This document shows, one piece after another, positions 12,056 to 25,011 of a stretch of 64,000 bases of DNA. Each line of letters starts with the position of its first letter. The stretch's first letter is position 1. The position numbers and the translations under genes are program-made. Location: positions 151,369,151-151,433,150 of the forward strand of contig CP136068.1 in NCBI GenBank assembly GCA_032622095.1, written 5' to 3'. Source of the stretch: Siphonodentalium dalli (taxonomy: Eukaryota; Mollusca; Scaphopoda; Gadilida; Siphonodentaliidae). Under the pieces are notes generated by a model. It made no database searches, was not told the origin of the DNA, and saw only the letters and a program-made list of their open reading frames with translations.

Positions 12056-13440
12056 TTATCAGTTGGTCAGTTATAGAGGTTAGGTTTAAGATGGGGTAGT
12101 CACAGCATGATTACAGATTCAGAATATAAAATAGCTACATGTATATGGCAAGTATCAAATTTGATGGGAATCAACAGCACATATGATATACGCCACAACT
12201 TATTTTTTTTGTGGAATAATTATGCCCCTACCCTAATCAAGAAATGTAAGTCCAAAATATTTTCGTGTAGTATATTGGGAATGGAAAGCACAACCGTTGA
12301 GATTTACCTATCTATAGGAGTTATCTCTGGAGAGGAAAGGTCGACTAAAGTTTTTGATGTGCTCATGCTTCAGTGGATATCAAATGTATCTGTCAAAATT
12401 TCAGTGCTGTACTCCTTATATTTTCGGAGATATGACAACACCAATTTTTCTCATAAAGGGAGATAACTCTGCAAGGCAAGTGCAGACAGGATCCTCAATA
12501 GGACTAAGCACTAGAGAAGGTATACCGCCATATACATGTACATACAACGTTTCAGCTGTCTAGCTCTTGTACTTTCTGAGATTTGCTCGTTATAAAATTG
12601 ATAAGAAGAAATAAAATAATAATAGAGAAAAATAAAAATCAGTAAGACAATATACCTCGATTTAAACCATGGAAGTGTAATCATAAACCATTGATCAAGA
12701 GAAGCGAGCTCCTAGTTCCTTGGCTAATTTCAATAATAGTACAGTACGAAATAGAAGTACAGGGCGGACAAATTATTAGATGCCACAATATTTGAACAGG
12801 CCTATCATTGACAATCAATCTGTTAATTACTCTCTTGATATTTACCAGTACTAGTAACTTTCAGTGAATTTTTTCGATACCTACTAATACATGTACATAT
12901 ACAAGTATTACTACCAGTACATGTGCTAGTAGTAATGTTAAATGGGGTTAAATGTCATGACATGGTGCATAATTGTTGCATAGTCATACTCTTTCAATCC
13001 GATGAGCTGTTGATGGAGACTTACTTGTGTCATAGCGCATGCTTTACATCGGTAGAAAAGTTTGTTAAACATCACCATTCGGACCGAGAAGAATATTTAC
13101 ATAATTTGTTTCAGTTTTCAATTTGCTTTACTATGATTCCACTTCTGTTTTTTCCAATAAAGCATGGCATTTAGCAAACGGCGATTCCGTTCTAAAAAAT
13201 GTTTGTTTTTATTGCTACATACAATCTTGTCAGTTTAAAATTAATAAAGATATAGACTGGAACATGCTCATACAAGGAGGCAACTTTCATGAAAAATAAT
13301 AACCGTAAATGTATGTTTATTGGGAACATGAGAGTAATAACCCCCCACCACACCAGTCTGTTTATTTTACTCATCTTTTTTGGGACAGGATCATTGTAGA
13401 AATTTACATTTCCAGAACTGGATTATTATATACTCAAATT
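12056..13440. other. Intron sequence with no recognised feature
   Basis: AT-rich intron. A 119-codon open frame at 12107-12466 has no recognisable domain, and its composition is like the surrounding DNA. I see no convincing element ends here. Confidence 0.4.
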
Positions 13441-15995
13441 TGAATCCATCGACACACCTCGCAGCTCGCATTTATTGGAGAATTGATTTGAAAATTTACA
13501 GGCATGTTTAGAATCACCTCTGCCAGCATCCATCTTGGATTTTACTCTTTGCTGTCAATGACTATATCCTTACAGACCACATCCCTCATCCGATCATCAG
13601 TAAACTTCATTTGGATTTTTGGGGTGACCTCTAGATGGGAGCCTTCTATTTTGACCGGAACTTGTTGAAAAACATGGCTGCCAGTGGCCATCTTGGAATT
13701 TACTCTTTGTATGACTTAATCCTTTGGCGCACCCTACAGACCATATCTCTCATCCAATCATCACCTCATCCGAATCATGATGAAGCTTTATATGGATCTT
13801 CAGTGTGACTTCTGCTTTATCATGCTTTTCATTGCTCAGAAAAATAGCTCCTCCCCAAGTCAAGTTACAGTGTCATTGACATTTTCATCACCTCAACTTG
13901 AAGAAAATTTTAGTTTTTGCCATTGGTTGGCATCCATATGTCTCGTCTGTCCGTCAACAATTTCCATTACAGATCATCATCAAACTTCATATGGATCGTC
14001 ATTTTTTTCTCCCATGAACACAGATGTACATGGCTGCCAGCAGCCATCTTGGATTTCAAACAGCCCACATTTATTAGAGCATTGTTTTTAAAATTTACAG
14101 GCATGTTTAGGATCACCTCTAAATGGGAACTATCAAATTTAATAATTTTCGATGAAAACATGGCCACAGGCAGCCATCTTGGATTTTACTCTTTGCATGA
14201 CTAAATCCTTTGGCAGACCCTACAGACCACATCCCTCATCTGATAGTCATTAAACTTAATATGGATGGGTGCCATCAATTTTTAGCTCAAATTTACTTGT
14301 AAACTTTGAGCTATTGCCATGGCTTGGTATCCGTCGTCCATGTGTGCGTCATGCGTGTAGACATCCGTCAACAATTTCCATTAGCACAGGCTACAGTTCT
14401 AACTTTTGGTTGGAACATTTATTAGATTTGTGATGGCTGTAAATGGGAACAAGTCATTTTGGGGTCATTCGGCAAAAAAACATGACCGCCAGCAGCCATC
14501 TTGGTTTTCAAAATTCAATCCATTAGCACGGGCTACAGATCGTACTGTTTGTCTGATGATCCTGAAATTTGTCATGGATGTTACATTGACATGCAGATGG
14601 GAAAGAGTCATTTTGGGGTCATTTGGCCATAAAACATGGCCACTGGCAGCCATCTTGGATATTACTCTTTGCATGAACTAAATCCTTTTGCATGGGATAC
14701 AGATCGTACCTTTGGTCGGATCACCATGTAATTTGTCATGGCTGTTGATATTGACATGTAGATGGGGACAAGTCATTTTAAGGTCATTAACCCTTTACCC
14801 AACAGAACGGCCCTGTGCCAATGCATTCTCTTATATATGCGAGTCGACCATAGGTCGCCTCGCATATATAAGAGAATGCATTGGCTTAACACATTCAAAA
14901 TTATAAAATTGTTAAAGAATGTAAGAAAAAATGGTAAAAAGTGTTAAAAAAAGATTTTGTTTAGGCCAATGCATTCTCTTATATATGCGAGGCGACCTAT
15001 GGTCGACTCGCATATATAAGAGAATGCATTGGCACAGGGCATAACTGTAACTATCACAATGTGGTCAAGGAGCCGGTTCCAATGATATCCATATTTGTAT
15101 GGTTCTATTGAGACAGACCGAAGATATTTTAGGCTGTTGAAGCTTTATTTGGCCGGTTTTGGCCGGTTTGTTGGGTAAAGGGTTAAGGTCATTCGGCAAA
15201 AAAACATGACTGCTATCTTGGGTTTCAAAATTCAATCCTTAGCATGGGCTACAGGTCAGATTGTTCATCTGATCATTATGAATCTTGGATTTTACTCTTT
15301 TTATGACTAAATCTGTTGGAACACCCTACAGATGACACCCTACTTGTCCTATCATCACTACAATTCACAATATCTTTGAGATGACCACAAGATGGAAGTA
15401 ATCTTATTTTTCTGAAATTCATTAAAAAACATGCTAATGGCAGCCATTTTGGATTTTACTCTTTGCATGACTAAATCCTTTAGCACACCCTACAGTCCAG
15501 GACACTTCCCTCATCCAATCATCACCAATCTTCAAATTGTTTTTGATATTGATCTACTAGATGGGAGCTATCAAATGTTTTTTTTTATTTCATTGGAAAA
15601 CATGGCTGCCAGCAGCCATCTTGGATTTAACTTTATATATATCTCTTCATGTTGATATCTAGTATTACTTAGACATTTCAACTTTCCGCATTCCTAATCG
15701 CACCATTGACTGTAACACAAGAAATTATCCCCTCTCCAAGTTGAGCAACAGTGTCGTTGACACTCCATCGGAACACCATGTATCCGACATTTATTAGAGA
15801 AATTATTTGGAAATTCAGACATGTTCAGGATCACTTCTAGATTGGAGCTATCAAATTTGAACGATATTTTACCGGAAACATTGTTGCCAGAAGCCATCTT
15901 TATTCATTGCATTACTAAATACTTTGGCATGCCCTACGCCCAATATTTTTTACCCCAAACTTCATACGAACTACAATGTCATTGACACATTCATT
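13440..15995. repeat. Mosaic TTGAGC repeat family, long array
   Basis: Diverged units of about 180-200 bp follow one another. The recurring phrases are 'catggctgccagcagccatc', 'ttggattttactctttgca', 'ctttggcacaccctacag', 'catccctcatccgatcatc' and 'cttcatatggatctt'. Several unit subtypes are mixed. The array ends with the family's GTCATTGACAC..TTCAT motif at about 15976-15994, 54 bp before the linker exon. A piggyBac-like MITE is inserted at 14791-15182. Confidence 0.7.
14791..15182 (+). mobile_element. piggyBac-like MITE copy 1 (TTAA target)
   Basis: The element begins CCCTTTACCCAACA and ends TGTTGGGTAAAGGG, flanked by TTAA on both sides, the piggyBac signature. Inside are two 67-nt hairpins (14818-14884 and 14966-15032). 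Each has 32-nt arms and a 3-nt loop with one mismatch, and the second is the reverse complement of the first. An AT-rich ~80-nt spacer separates them. The rest is a single-copy-like 150-bp arm. No transposase. Confidence 0.9.
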
Positions 15996-16047
15996 ACATT
16001 TATTCTTTTAACCCAGTCAAATGAATTTGATCATTTTATCATTACAG

Positions 16048-16184
16048 ATTCTGATCAGAGTCTAAGAAAGAGGTTATTGTCTCAAATAAAAGAAGACATA
16101 CAAACTGATGAGAAAGAAAATAAAAAAAAAAAAGAATTGTCACTCAGTCAAGACTCATCGATGCTAGGAGAAAGTTCCCAAGAT
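16048..16184 (+). CDS. STING: Linker exon between STING copy 1 and TIR
   Basis: Exon entering in phase 1 after the acceptor atcattacag, so it joins exon B (6969) in frame. It encodes about 45 residues: SDQSLRKRLLSQIKEDIQ, a lysine-rich stretch (KENKKKKE), then a serine-rich tail (SLSQDSSMLGESSQD). It has no domain; it looks like a charged, flexible linker. The chosen donor at 16185 (GTGCGT) leaves in phase 0, which is exactly the phase of the TIR exon acceptor. If the donor is not used, the frame runs 31 more codons to a stop at 16278-16280, and this would be the last exon of a shorter STING gene. I see no AATAAA nearby. Confidence 0.65.
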
Positions 16185-16281
16185 GTGCGTATTTTTGGGC
16201 CATGCAAGGTCCACACTGATAAAAAAAATATAATTTGCCAATCTGCATTTATTTGGCCATTTTTAGCTCATTTGAGATAAA

Positions 16282-16432
16282 CAAGCCTTGAAATAGGGTG
16301 TCTGTCATTTGCAGAATGAGGTCCACAGAGGGTGAATTTAGTGATGCTACCCCGCATAGTGGGCTAGCATCACGAAATTCACCCTCTGGGGACCTCATTC
16401 TGTAAATGACAGACACCCTATTTCAAGGCTTG
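16282..16432. mobile_element. 151-bp fold-back MITE, 8-bp TSD GAGATAAA
   Basis: Almost the whole element is one inverted repeat: arms of about 70 nt start CAAGCCTTGAAATAGGG and end CCCTATTTCAAGGCTTG, with few mismatches and a short loop near 16357. GAGATAAA flanks both ends (16274-16281, 16433-16440). Removing it restores a 'tagctcatttgagataaagtctcc' repeat phrase. It sits only 98 bp downstream of the linker exon. Confidence 0.88.
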
Positions 16433-16800
16433 GAGATAAAGTCTCCAGTTGATATATTATCATCACTCCTCATCCATTGTCCATCCGTCAGATTTGTTCC
16501 AATGGGACCACCAGGTCAAATAGGGGCAGAGGCATGGACATGACTGTTTTCCTGCTCATTAATTCTTAAAAGGTCTTTTTCTCCAGAACCGCAAGAATTG
16601 GATCATATTTTGTATGGATTGTTCCTGGGTGCCTGTGATTCAGAATTGTTCAAATGACATCACCAAGCCTAATAGCGGCATAATTAGCTCTTTACCTTCA
16701 TAGTAATTCTTAAAACATCTACTACTTAAGAATAGCTTGAATAAGGCTTATCCGATCTTCGAAGAAAGGGAATCAACAGGCACACCAGTAAAATAGTTGC
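16433..16800. repeat. 'Tagctcatttgagataaagtc' repeat fragment
   Basis: Units with 'ccagaaccgcaagaattggatcatattt', 'ggatgttcc' and 'gttcaaatgacatcaccaag' resemble a second fragment at about 18480-18790 ('agaacaataagaccaaatgg', 'gttaaaatgaggtcgccaag'). A dispersed, internally repetitive non-coding family. Confidence 0.5.
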
Positions 16801-16964
16801 ACTTGAAGCAATATGGAAATCCTTCACTCGTTAAATACCAATCCATTCACCAGCTTCGATCTATTCCACATGGTCCATCAATGGCAATTGTCAACTAACT
16901 GAGATAATGCCTTTGAATTTTCCTAAAGCAATATGATGCTATAGTGATGAACTATGCATGTCAG

Positions 16965-17542
16965 CAGGGTTCGCGCTGCCACTTGCCAAATTTGCCAATG
17001 GCAAAAATAATTCACATTTGGCAAAAAATATTTTCATTTGGCAAACGTTTTTGGCAAGTCACTTTTTAATTCCTCAAGCAATTTGAAAAATATATTGATC
17101 AATCAATACTATTATAGTTTCAGGAAACTCTTACCACATAATTATATTAGTGGTGTTTTATAAGGTTTAGGGAAAGTTAACACCTCTATTAATCTCAGTT
17201 AATCTCATAGCATTAGTACTCATGGTTGGAGGGATTACTAATCCTCCTGTGATGTGCCCTTCTGATGGAGAAACCTTTCTATCATTGTATTGTTCGGTGA
17301 TTGGCTTATTGTTATATGATACACCACAAAAGAGAAGCCAGCATAATTAATTATTAACTAACTTCTTTTATATCGATATCAAAAGTCGTTCAAACCGCGA
17401 ATGTCGAAACATAAGACTTAAGGTTGCAGCAAATGATAATATCGGGGATAGCAATTGGCAATTGCTAAAATAATTTGGCAAAAAATATTTTCATTTGGCA
17501 AATTATTTGGCAAAAATAAATTTCGATCCAGCGCGGACCCTG
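16965..17542. mobile_element. hAT-like MITE, 578 bp, 8-bp TSD CATGTCAG
   Basis: The ends are CAGGGTTCGCGCTG and CAGCGCGGACCCTG (inverted, one mismatch), flanked by the identical CATGTCAG at 16957-16964 and 17543-17550. Subterminal 'atttggcaaaaaatattttc' motifs repeat at both ends. No coding capacity. Confidence 0.9.
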
Positions 17543-18846
17543 CATGTCAGAGTTGAAACAATTAGTCAACTAGTCTCGACTAAAATTTTGGCGATAATCT
17601 ATTAGCAATTTCCAAGTAATTGCCAAGTAATTGCCATATTTCCCAGAAAGCTATAGATAAAAGTTTCATTGGTAGCAATCATTGATGCATGCAATATACT
17701 TCCATATTTATCCTCGCCCGTGTGTATAAAGCACAGATGATTGCGATGGACCCCAAACACAACTGCCTGGTCTTGGTTAAGGTATTATAAAAACATGTTG
17801 CTGATCTAGATATTCATTTATCATGCGAGGGAAAGCGACATGTTATTTGCCAGAAATGTGGGACACTTTTGATGTTTCATTGGGACAATCGTTGTTCAGC
17901 TAAGTCGCATAAGCAGAATTACTGTACACATTCACATATTCAAAGTGCGGCACATTTGATGTATGACATGTCCAACATTACAATAGAACTGTTATGATTG
18001 CTTTGGTGAGGTGGTGACTGATGCAAGATCAAACCAATTCCATTGTGACCACATGTTCACTCACTCCTGACTGGGTGATGGTATATGTTTATATTGTGCT
18101 GGATTATGTCAATATATCAGTCAGATTTCTAATCAAGTCAATAACTCCTTGCCATATAACCCACACACCCTTAAAGTAGATGAACAGTTACATGGTATAG
18201 CCGAATAATTCGCTGAACTTTATGTAAAATGTTACACCTGTAACACATAGAACATGTACATACATTTGCAGCTGTGAGAGAATCGGGCACAAAATAGACT
18301 ATGCATTACCTACCTATCTTAGTCACAATAGGCCATCAACTTCGATAAATATAACAATAACTATGCATGTTTTAATAAATTTATTATTGACAATCACCTG
18401 TGATAATTTGTATATCCAACACGTTGAAATAGGCAGATCTTCGATGTCTAAGAAAATACCTTGATAATCCTGTGTGGGATTTTGATTGTTCTATATATAG
18501 TAGGTCTCCAGAACAATAAGACCAAATGGGATCATATTTGGTGTGGATGTTCCCGAGGTGACTCACATTCAGATTAGTTAAAATGAGGTCGCCAAGTCAA
18601 ATAGTTGCGAAGCCAGGGCCACAACTCTTTCCCTCCATAGTAATTCTTAAAACAACTTCGCAAGAACCATTGGGCCTATTTAGCTTATATTTGGTATGGA
18701 GGGTCCTTGGTTTACTGAGGTTCAGATTTGTTAAAATGGGGTCACCGCAGCAAACATGGGCAGAGCCAGGGTCATATCTTTAAACAAAACATTTTGTTTT
18801 TAATTTTACTCCTTGCCCAATTTAAGCCAAAGTTTGTTTTTTTTTT

Positions 18847-19342
18847 AAATTAAATAAGTCGCTCTTCAAAAGTTTTCGGCCTTAGGCCTTCTTCAGTTGA
18901 TATTATTCAGACTAAATCACATGATGTCCATAGGCTGGCTTATAATTTTGAAGTCAAATGTCCATGTTGATTTCATGATGATAAGCCGGCCTATGGACAT
19001 TTTAATCAATCGGGACATTCCGTTGACAATATAAGGGTATCAGTTTTAGAAAAGGTTAATGGGAAAAAACAGCTGAGACTGATACATGAAGACTGTTGGA
19101 TAGCTAAGTTGAAAACCCGGACTTGTCACATTTTCAACACTAGAGGAAATGGCACCAACTTTTGGATGTCAAAGCAAAGATAGTGTTGCCTAGTGTTAGT
19201 TGACGTTCTCTGACAAAAGACCTTTAACGTCGTTGTAAAATATCCGCCATTGTTATTTGTATGAATGCCATCATTATGTCTGAATAATATCAACTGAAGA
19301 AGGCCTAAGGCCAAAGGCTTTTGAAGAGCGACTTATTTAATT
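18847..19342. mobile_element. Fold-back element with ~63-bp inverted ends
   Basis: The left arm (18847-18910, AAATTAAATAAGTCGCTC...) and right arm (19280-19342) are near-perfect reverse complements, both containing GGCCTTAGGCCTT. A second, smaller inverted repeat ('gtccataggc' / 'gcctatggac') lies at about 18928-18998. No open frame. Flanks are T-rich, so a target duplication is unclear. Confidence 0.75.
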
Positions 19343-20399
19343 TGTCTGCCTTCAGGGTCCCTCATATCCTGGACTCTTTTTACACTATTAAAAAATATAT
19401 ATTTTAACGGGAAGGCAAAAATTAATTGCTCAGAAAATTTTAATTTTTAATTTCAATTTTGAAAAATTAATTATGTTATAACATCTGCCAGGGTAAATCG
19501 TCTCACCCCACAACATTTAGTTGAAATCGGTCCAGGGTTCTGAGAGAAAAAGTATGAAAAGACAGATTGTTACCCTTGCCAATTAAAGGGTCAAGTAAGT
19601 AAGTAAGTACATGTACCCTGTTCTTTCACATTCCTAATGCCACAATATTATTTGAGAAGTCATCTTCTTCACTGATAACAATATAAAACTTGTCTGCCTG
19701 CCATTCTCTCTCCAATGTCTTGTGTATGAAATGAGACAGTGTTTGATAAACAGATAACAGAAACCGCTGGATAATGATTAATTGTGTCATTCATTTCAAT
19801 TAAATTAGATAATTCCTATGTTCTGTGTTCTATGCAGTTGTACTAGCATGTGTTACAATATTACGTTTATATAGTCTATTAACTCCTTTTCATCTGTGAT
19901 AACAATATGTCTTATTGATTATGCTGATTATTCCAAGGAACAATTATCAGAGGTGCCATGTTGATAACCCTTCCCTAAATTTTGTAACTTAAATTAAGAA
20001 AAAATAAATCACTTCAACTTCTATAATATACCCTTTGAAATGACAAGATCAATTGGTCTCATATATTGGGATTTACATTTGGTTCAAATAGTGGCAGAGA
20101 TAGGAGATTTAACTCTCCAGCACCCACCTAGATATGCTATGAATTCATGTTTGGTACTAGATATAGATTCCTACATCACATTTAATAAATTTGATATATA
20201 CCAGTATTATCAGTAAGGTTTTGATAAGTTTCTATTTATTGGAGATCTTGAAGTACATGTACCAGTTGGGGGAGGGGGAGGCATGTGCAGTTAGAAATAT
20301 GAAGGTGGACACCTCCATATCCACTCCCACTGTTCAACGAAGACCCTCTACCTATAAACGAGGGACGGTTGGCGGGCGGGCAGATCTAAAGAATGCCTT

Positions 20400-21000
20400 A
20401 TAACTTTGTCATTTGTGAACGGATTCAAAAATATTTTTGGTATGTGAGTTGCTCCCAATGACTATTTACTGCCTGTAGAAAATGGGTCACGTCCGAACTT
20501 TTTGACAAGAGTATCCATCTTTGATGACTTTTTTGCATTTGTTCACCGTTAGCGCGATTACTGAATCAAATATCAACTGATTCAAACCATATTTGATATA
20601 TGAGTCTCTTGCAACAATATCTCGGACGAGTTCGAAAACCAGGTTTGTCCGAATTTTTTCCCCGAGTTATGGGCCTTAGTTTGTCTATTTTTAGCATTGT
20701 TTTCACCGTTAGCACAATAACTGAATCAAATATTAACTGATTCAAACCATATTTGATATATGAGTCTCTTGCAACAATATCTCGGACGAGTTCGAAAACC
20801 AGGTTTGTCCGAATTTTTTCCCCGGAGTTATGTGCCTTAGTTTGTCTATTTTAGCATTGTTTTCACCATTAGCGTGATTACTGAATAAAATATTAACTGA
20901 TTCAAACCATATTTGATATATGAGTCTATTGCAACAATATCTCGGACGAGTTCGAAAACCAGGTTTGTTCGAATTTTTAGGCCTTGTGTGGTGGGCCTTA
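20400..21000. repeat. ~155-bp tandem repeat, three to four units
   Basis: Units containing 'gattactgaatcaaatat', 'aaccatatttgatatatgag', 'caatatctcggacgagttcg' and 'aaaaccaggtttgtccg' start near 20555, 20715 and 20875; a partial, diverged unit precedes them. Non-coding. Confidence 0.75.
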
Positions 21001-21559
21001 TTGCCAAGTTATTGGCAGAAGTTTTTTTTCGACTGCCAATAAACTCGACATAGCATCTTAGATGCGTACCCCTTGTTTTAAAGTGATTTGACAAGTAGTG
21101 ACTATTGTAGTCTTCAGAGTCCCAGTCTTATCTGTCTTTACAGTCTGGTGAGTGACCCACAGTCATTGACTGTCTTGTTGCTGACAGCTATGCTTAGAAA
21201 ATTTACAGGATTGTTTAGGATCACTTGGTTTAAACATATTTTATTGTAAATATTATTACAAAAGGATTGGGACACAAGTTACAAAACTTAGATTTGCCCT
21301 TTCCTGAAAATAAGAAACATGAATAAGAATTAAGGAACAATTGTTTCTCCACATGATATCAATACATAAAGTATATATACATATCCAATGTGCAAGTCTC
21401 CCCCTGGTCCCTGGTTGACCCCCACTCCCTTGTCACCCAGCCTCAGAGAATGAGACAATTGGTGGCATTTGTTACAATAATAACTCTTCTTAAATGATGA
21501 ATCTTTCAGATTTATTAATAAATTCTTGAACAGCTCTAAAGATTTCCATATTCTCTTTC

Positions 21560-21650
21560 ATTTTCATAGATGGGATACCAAACATAAGCAGTCAGATGCT
21601 CGTAGCCTGTTTATATATAACCATGGGTATATTGGAGAAATACACAAGGA
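21560..21650 (+). mobile_element. LINE 3'-end fragment, + strand
   Basis: A stretch containing CAGTCAGATGCTCGTAGCC and ATATAACCATGGGTATAT matches, in inverse orientation, the 3' end of the LINE remnant at 23975-24030. It is therefore a second, truncated copy of the same LINE family on the other strand. Confidence 0.6.
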
Positions 21651-21659
21651 AAACACACT

Positions 21660-23940
21660 CCACAGTTTGGATGGAAAATCCCTGTCCTGTGTATTTTGAT
21701 GTTGTGTTTTTGACAATCGGTCTTCCGTATCATTTCTACAACACAATTATCGTCTTACTTGCAGCACGACGTTGCCGTGTAATCGCCACGGAAGCGTTTT
21801 CATTCAGAGTATGGTCAACATATTGCCGCCGGTGCAGGGTATTCTCGGATAGAAAACAAATAGGCCTATGTCGAAAGCAGAAAGAAAGTCGCGAGGAACA
21901 CCCCTGGTTGAGTCTGGGATATTTGGCACTCGGGACTTGGCTAGACGGTTTTCTTGGGGTGGTCTCGACCTTGGAATTTCCAACTGCACCCCACCCCATT
22001 GAACCTCACCAAACTCACAAGTTTGCGTAATTCAATTTGCACACCTCCCCCCAGGTGCTTTGATTTTCCCCAAATGTTCCCTCACAGACTACTAGATGGT
22101 AGCCTATTCTAAATGGACCAGTATTCTTGTGGCAACTGGCCATGCATGCATGGAGATTAAAAGGATGGTTCGGCCCAGTATGAGATTAAAAAATCCTAAC
22201 ATCTAGTGGTATAACGCCAGACAAATTTACACCCCGATTTATTTGTTCTGAAATTAATTAGCAAGTAACTACTGGCAAGGGCACAGAACACACGGATCAG
22301 CCGATGGTTAGGCCCGATGTGAGAACATTTTGAAAATCTGAACATGAAAATTTGACAATCCTAGCATCTAGACTGGCCTCAAGCTTTCCAATTCGGGGAA
22401 ATTTTTAACCTGACACTAACCCTTAAGTTTGAAAATTGCCACCTGATGGCCATTTCAGACCAGAATTTTGCAAATGAATGGGAAATATGCAAATGTTGGT
22501 CTAAATTCTAAAATCAACAAATTCGTCACTAAGAATTGTTAGAAAAACAAACTACGAGAAAAATTTCAACCGAATTTTGGTGTGAATTTTCCAATTAATG
22601 TTGCATTAGGTTTGACTACAGTTTTTGGGGGGTAAGACCCCTGCATAACCACCCCTGTCGACACGCCTCAGCTTGGCACCCCATGCTAAGAGCGCGGTCT
22701 TGCATTCACTGCATGAAGACGATAAATCATCGATACTAAATTATGTTGGGTGATACCCGGGGAGGAGTGAAGGGGCTACATCCCCACCCCTATCGGGGAG
22801 GGATAGCCGCCCCCGTCGGTGAGTTCTGCAATGGTAAACCCAGTAGCTAACACCCGGCCCCATATCGGGGAATTGTATACAGCCCCTGCGTCGGGGATAT
22901 CCTGGCGCCACCCCTGTTTGAAATCATATAGAAATTGTAAAAGAGAAGAAATCAGGGGGGAATGAGCTCTCATAACCACAAAACTACACAAAAGACATCC
23001 CAAATAGGATGCAGTCGCGTATAGTATATATGGTATCGTACTGTTGGCCTCTCTATATCATATAAATACTTTTTCTAAAAACCCTTAAACCATCTCGACG
23101 TGCGATTTCCCTGCGCTCCTGTTGCGCAAATTCTGGTATAAAAAGTGCGTCTATTTCAGACAAAGTTCAAACAGTAAATATGACAAGAAAGACATAGAAA
23201 CTGCTAATCTCATTACCAATCTAACAACACCAATGGAACATGATTACCTTTCAAAGCAATAACACCAGGCACAATGCAGGTTACGGACAACCGCAGGCAC
23301 ACACACCATGGATAAATACACGGTCAAAAGAACGGTGTTTTTTTTGTACGGTTATAACGACCCAAAGCCGGACGCTTTGGGTCGTATATAGGCTATATCT
23401 GATTTTGTGACGTCACCAATTATTAAGTAATACGACGCTGTAATTTTGATTTTTGGAAAGCACGAATGTCGCACATAGGATCGGTGGGCCAAAAGCATTA
23501 TTGTCGTAATCGGCTGGCAAGAGGCCAACACAAATCAGTCGATGTATAACATTATCCTATTTATATAAACGTCATAAATTCATTTATTTGTTTTTATTTA
23601 TAAGGGAAAGTAGGTCCATAATGCATTTCTAACGGGTATACTCCGGTACTCTACTGGATCAAATCACTATGACGTTTGTCGACTATGGTAGAAATTAACA
23701 TGACGACATGTTATGATTGGAAATGAACATCCTCCCCCCAGCACGCCAAGTAATATAGGCCTATTATTAGTTTCAGTTCCATGCACTCTCGACAACATAT
23801 ATAACTAGTTATAATTACCCCACCAAACATAAGTCTGCATGTGAGTATTATTTGGTGGGAATCTGTAAAGTGATTTTGACAAGAATTATTTTAAACGCTA
23901 CATGCAGAACACCCGGCCTATGTGATTGTTTTAGCTTTGG
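21660..23940. other. Intron sequence without a recognised gene
   Basis: Mixed unique-looking DNA. An open frame runs 21596-22030, but it starts in the LINE fragment and shows no domain. A 10-bp-arm hairpin (CGACCCAAAG...CTTTGGGTCG) lies near 23348. Nothing else can be supported. Confidence 0.4.
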
Positions 23941-24432
23941 TTCGTTAATTACGCTTGCGTATGATCATATTATCTGGCATATATACCCATGGTTATATAT
24001 AAATGGGCTACGAGCATCTGACTGCCGGCCTTTCTCTGTTATAAAATGAATACCTAATCTGTAATTATTGGTCATCATTTCCAGTCTTAAAACTGAGTAG
24101 TGAGGACATTCAAAGAAGAAGTGATAGGTTGATTCCACAATATAATTTGGATCACATGTGCAAAATTTTGTGTCATGAATATAATTGTCATACTTACGTT
24201 CATTTAGGTTACTGCATTTACTGCGCAGTTTACATTGTTCGATATTTAAATTTCTCTTTCCAGTATTAAAATATTCCATTTTAAAAACATCCAAATTTGA
24301 TGCATTTCGTACATTCTCAGAAAGTGTGTTCCAGGGTTAATTAACTGTGGAAGTGTATTTGGCATTTTGTCCTCTAGTTACAGGAGTGAGGTCTAACAGA
24401 TATGAGGAAGCGTTATTTTTCATTATTTTGTA

Positions 24433-24872
24433 ATATGTGACCCGCCATATCAAATCCAGTCGTAAGTCGGGATTTTTTTACCCTGTACCAATGCATTCTC
24501 TTATATATGCGAGTCGACCATAGGTCGCCTCGCATATATAAGAGAATGCATTGGCCTAACAATTGTTTACAATTTTAATAATTTGTTCTTGTATTCTTTA
24601 ACAATTTTATAATTTCACCCATACAGAGCCCCAGACGAACATGAGCAGACGACACTCTTCTATATGCTTCTATATATGTGTGGGGCTCCCTGCAGGGTAA
24701 TGGATGTTTTTTATTTTATGTCCTAAAAATTGTAAGAAACATTTATTTTAAAAACATGATAAAAAATTGTTAGGCCAATGCATTCTCTTATATATGCGAG
24801 GCGACCTATGGTCGACTCGCATATATAAGAGAATGCATTGGCACAGGGTAAACAAAATCCCGGGTCACATAT
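24433..24872. mobile_element. Related hairpin MITE with different ends, inside the LINE
   Basis: It carries the same two 67-nt hairpins as the piggyBac-like MITEs (about 24489-24555 and 24775-24841), but its ends are ATATGTGACCCG ... CGGGTCACATAT and it has no TTAA-CCCTTT end. The spacer between the hairpins contains an extra segment (about 24620-24710) with 'gagcccca...tggggctc' ends. It interrupts the LINE between the HKYIT and YKIMKNN segments. Confidence 0.75.
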
Positions 24873-25011
24873 GTTATGTACTTATGATACTTCCTTCTGT
24901 CATTTAATGATTGCCATACAACCTCAATTAAGGTTTGTTTATCTGATACTGAGCAAGTTACGTACCCCAGTAACAATTCTGGCAGCTTCAATTTGCAGTT
25001 TATCTAATTTA

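Noticed and set aside
12107-12466. 119-codon open frame
   Set aside because: No domain, AT-rich composition like its surroundings, no splice context.
21596-22030. 144-codon open frame
   Set aside because: It starts within a LINE 3'-end fragment and runs into sequence without protein-like features.
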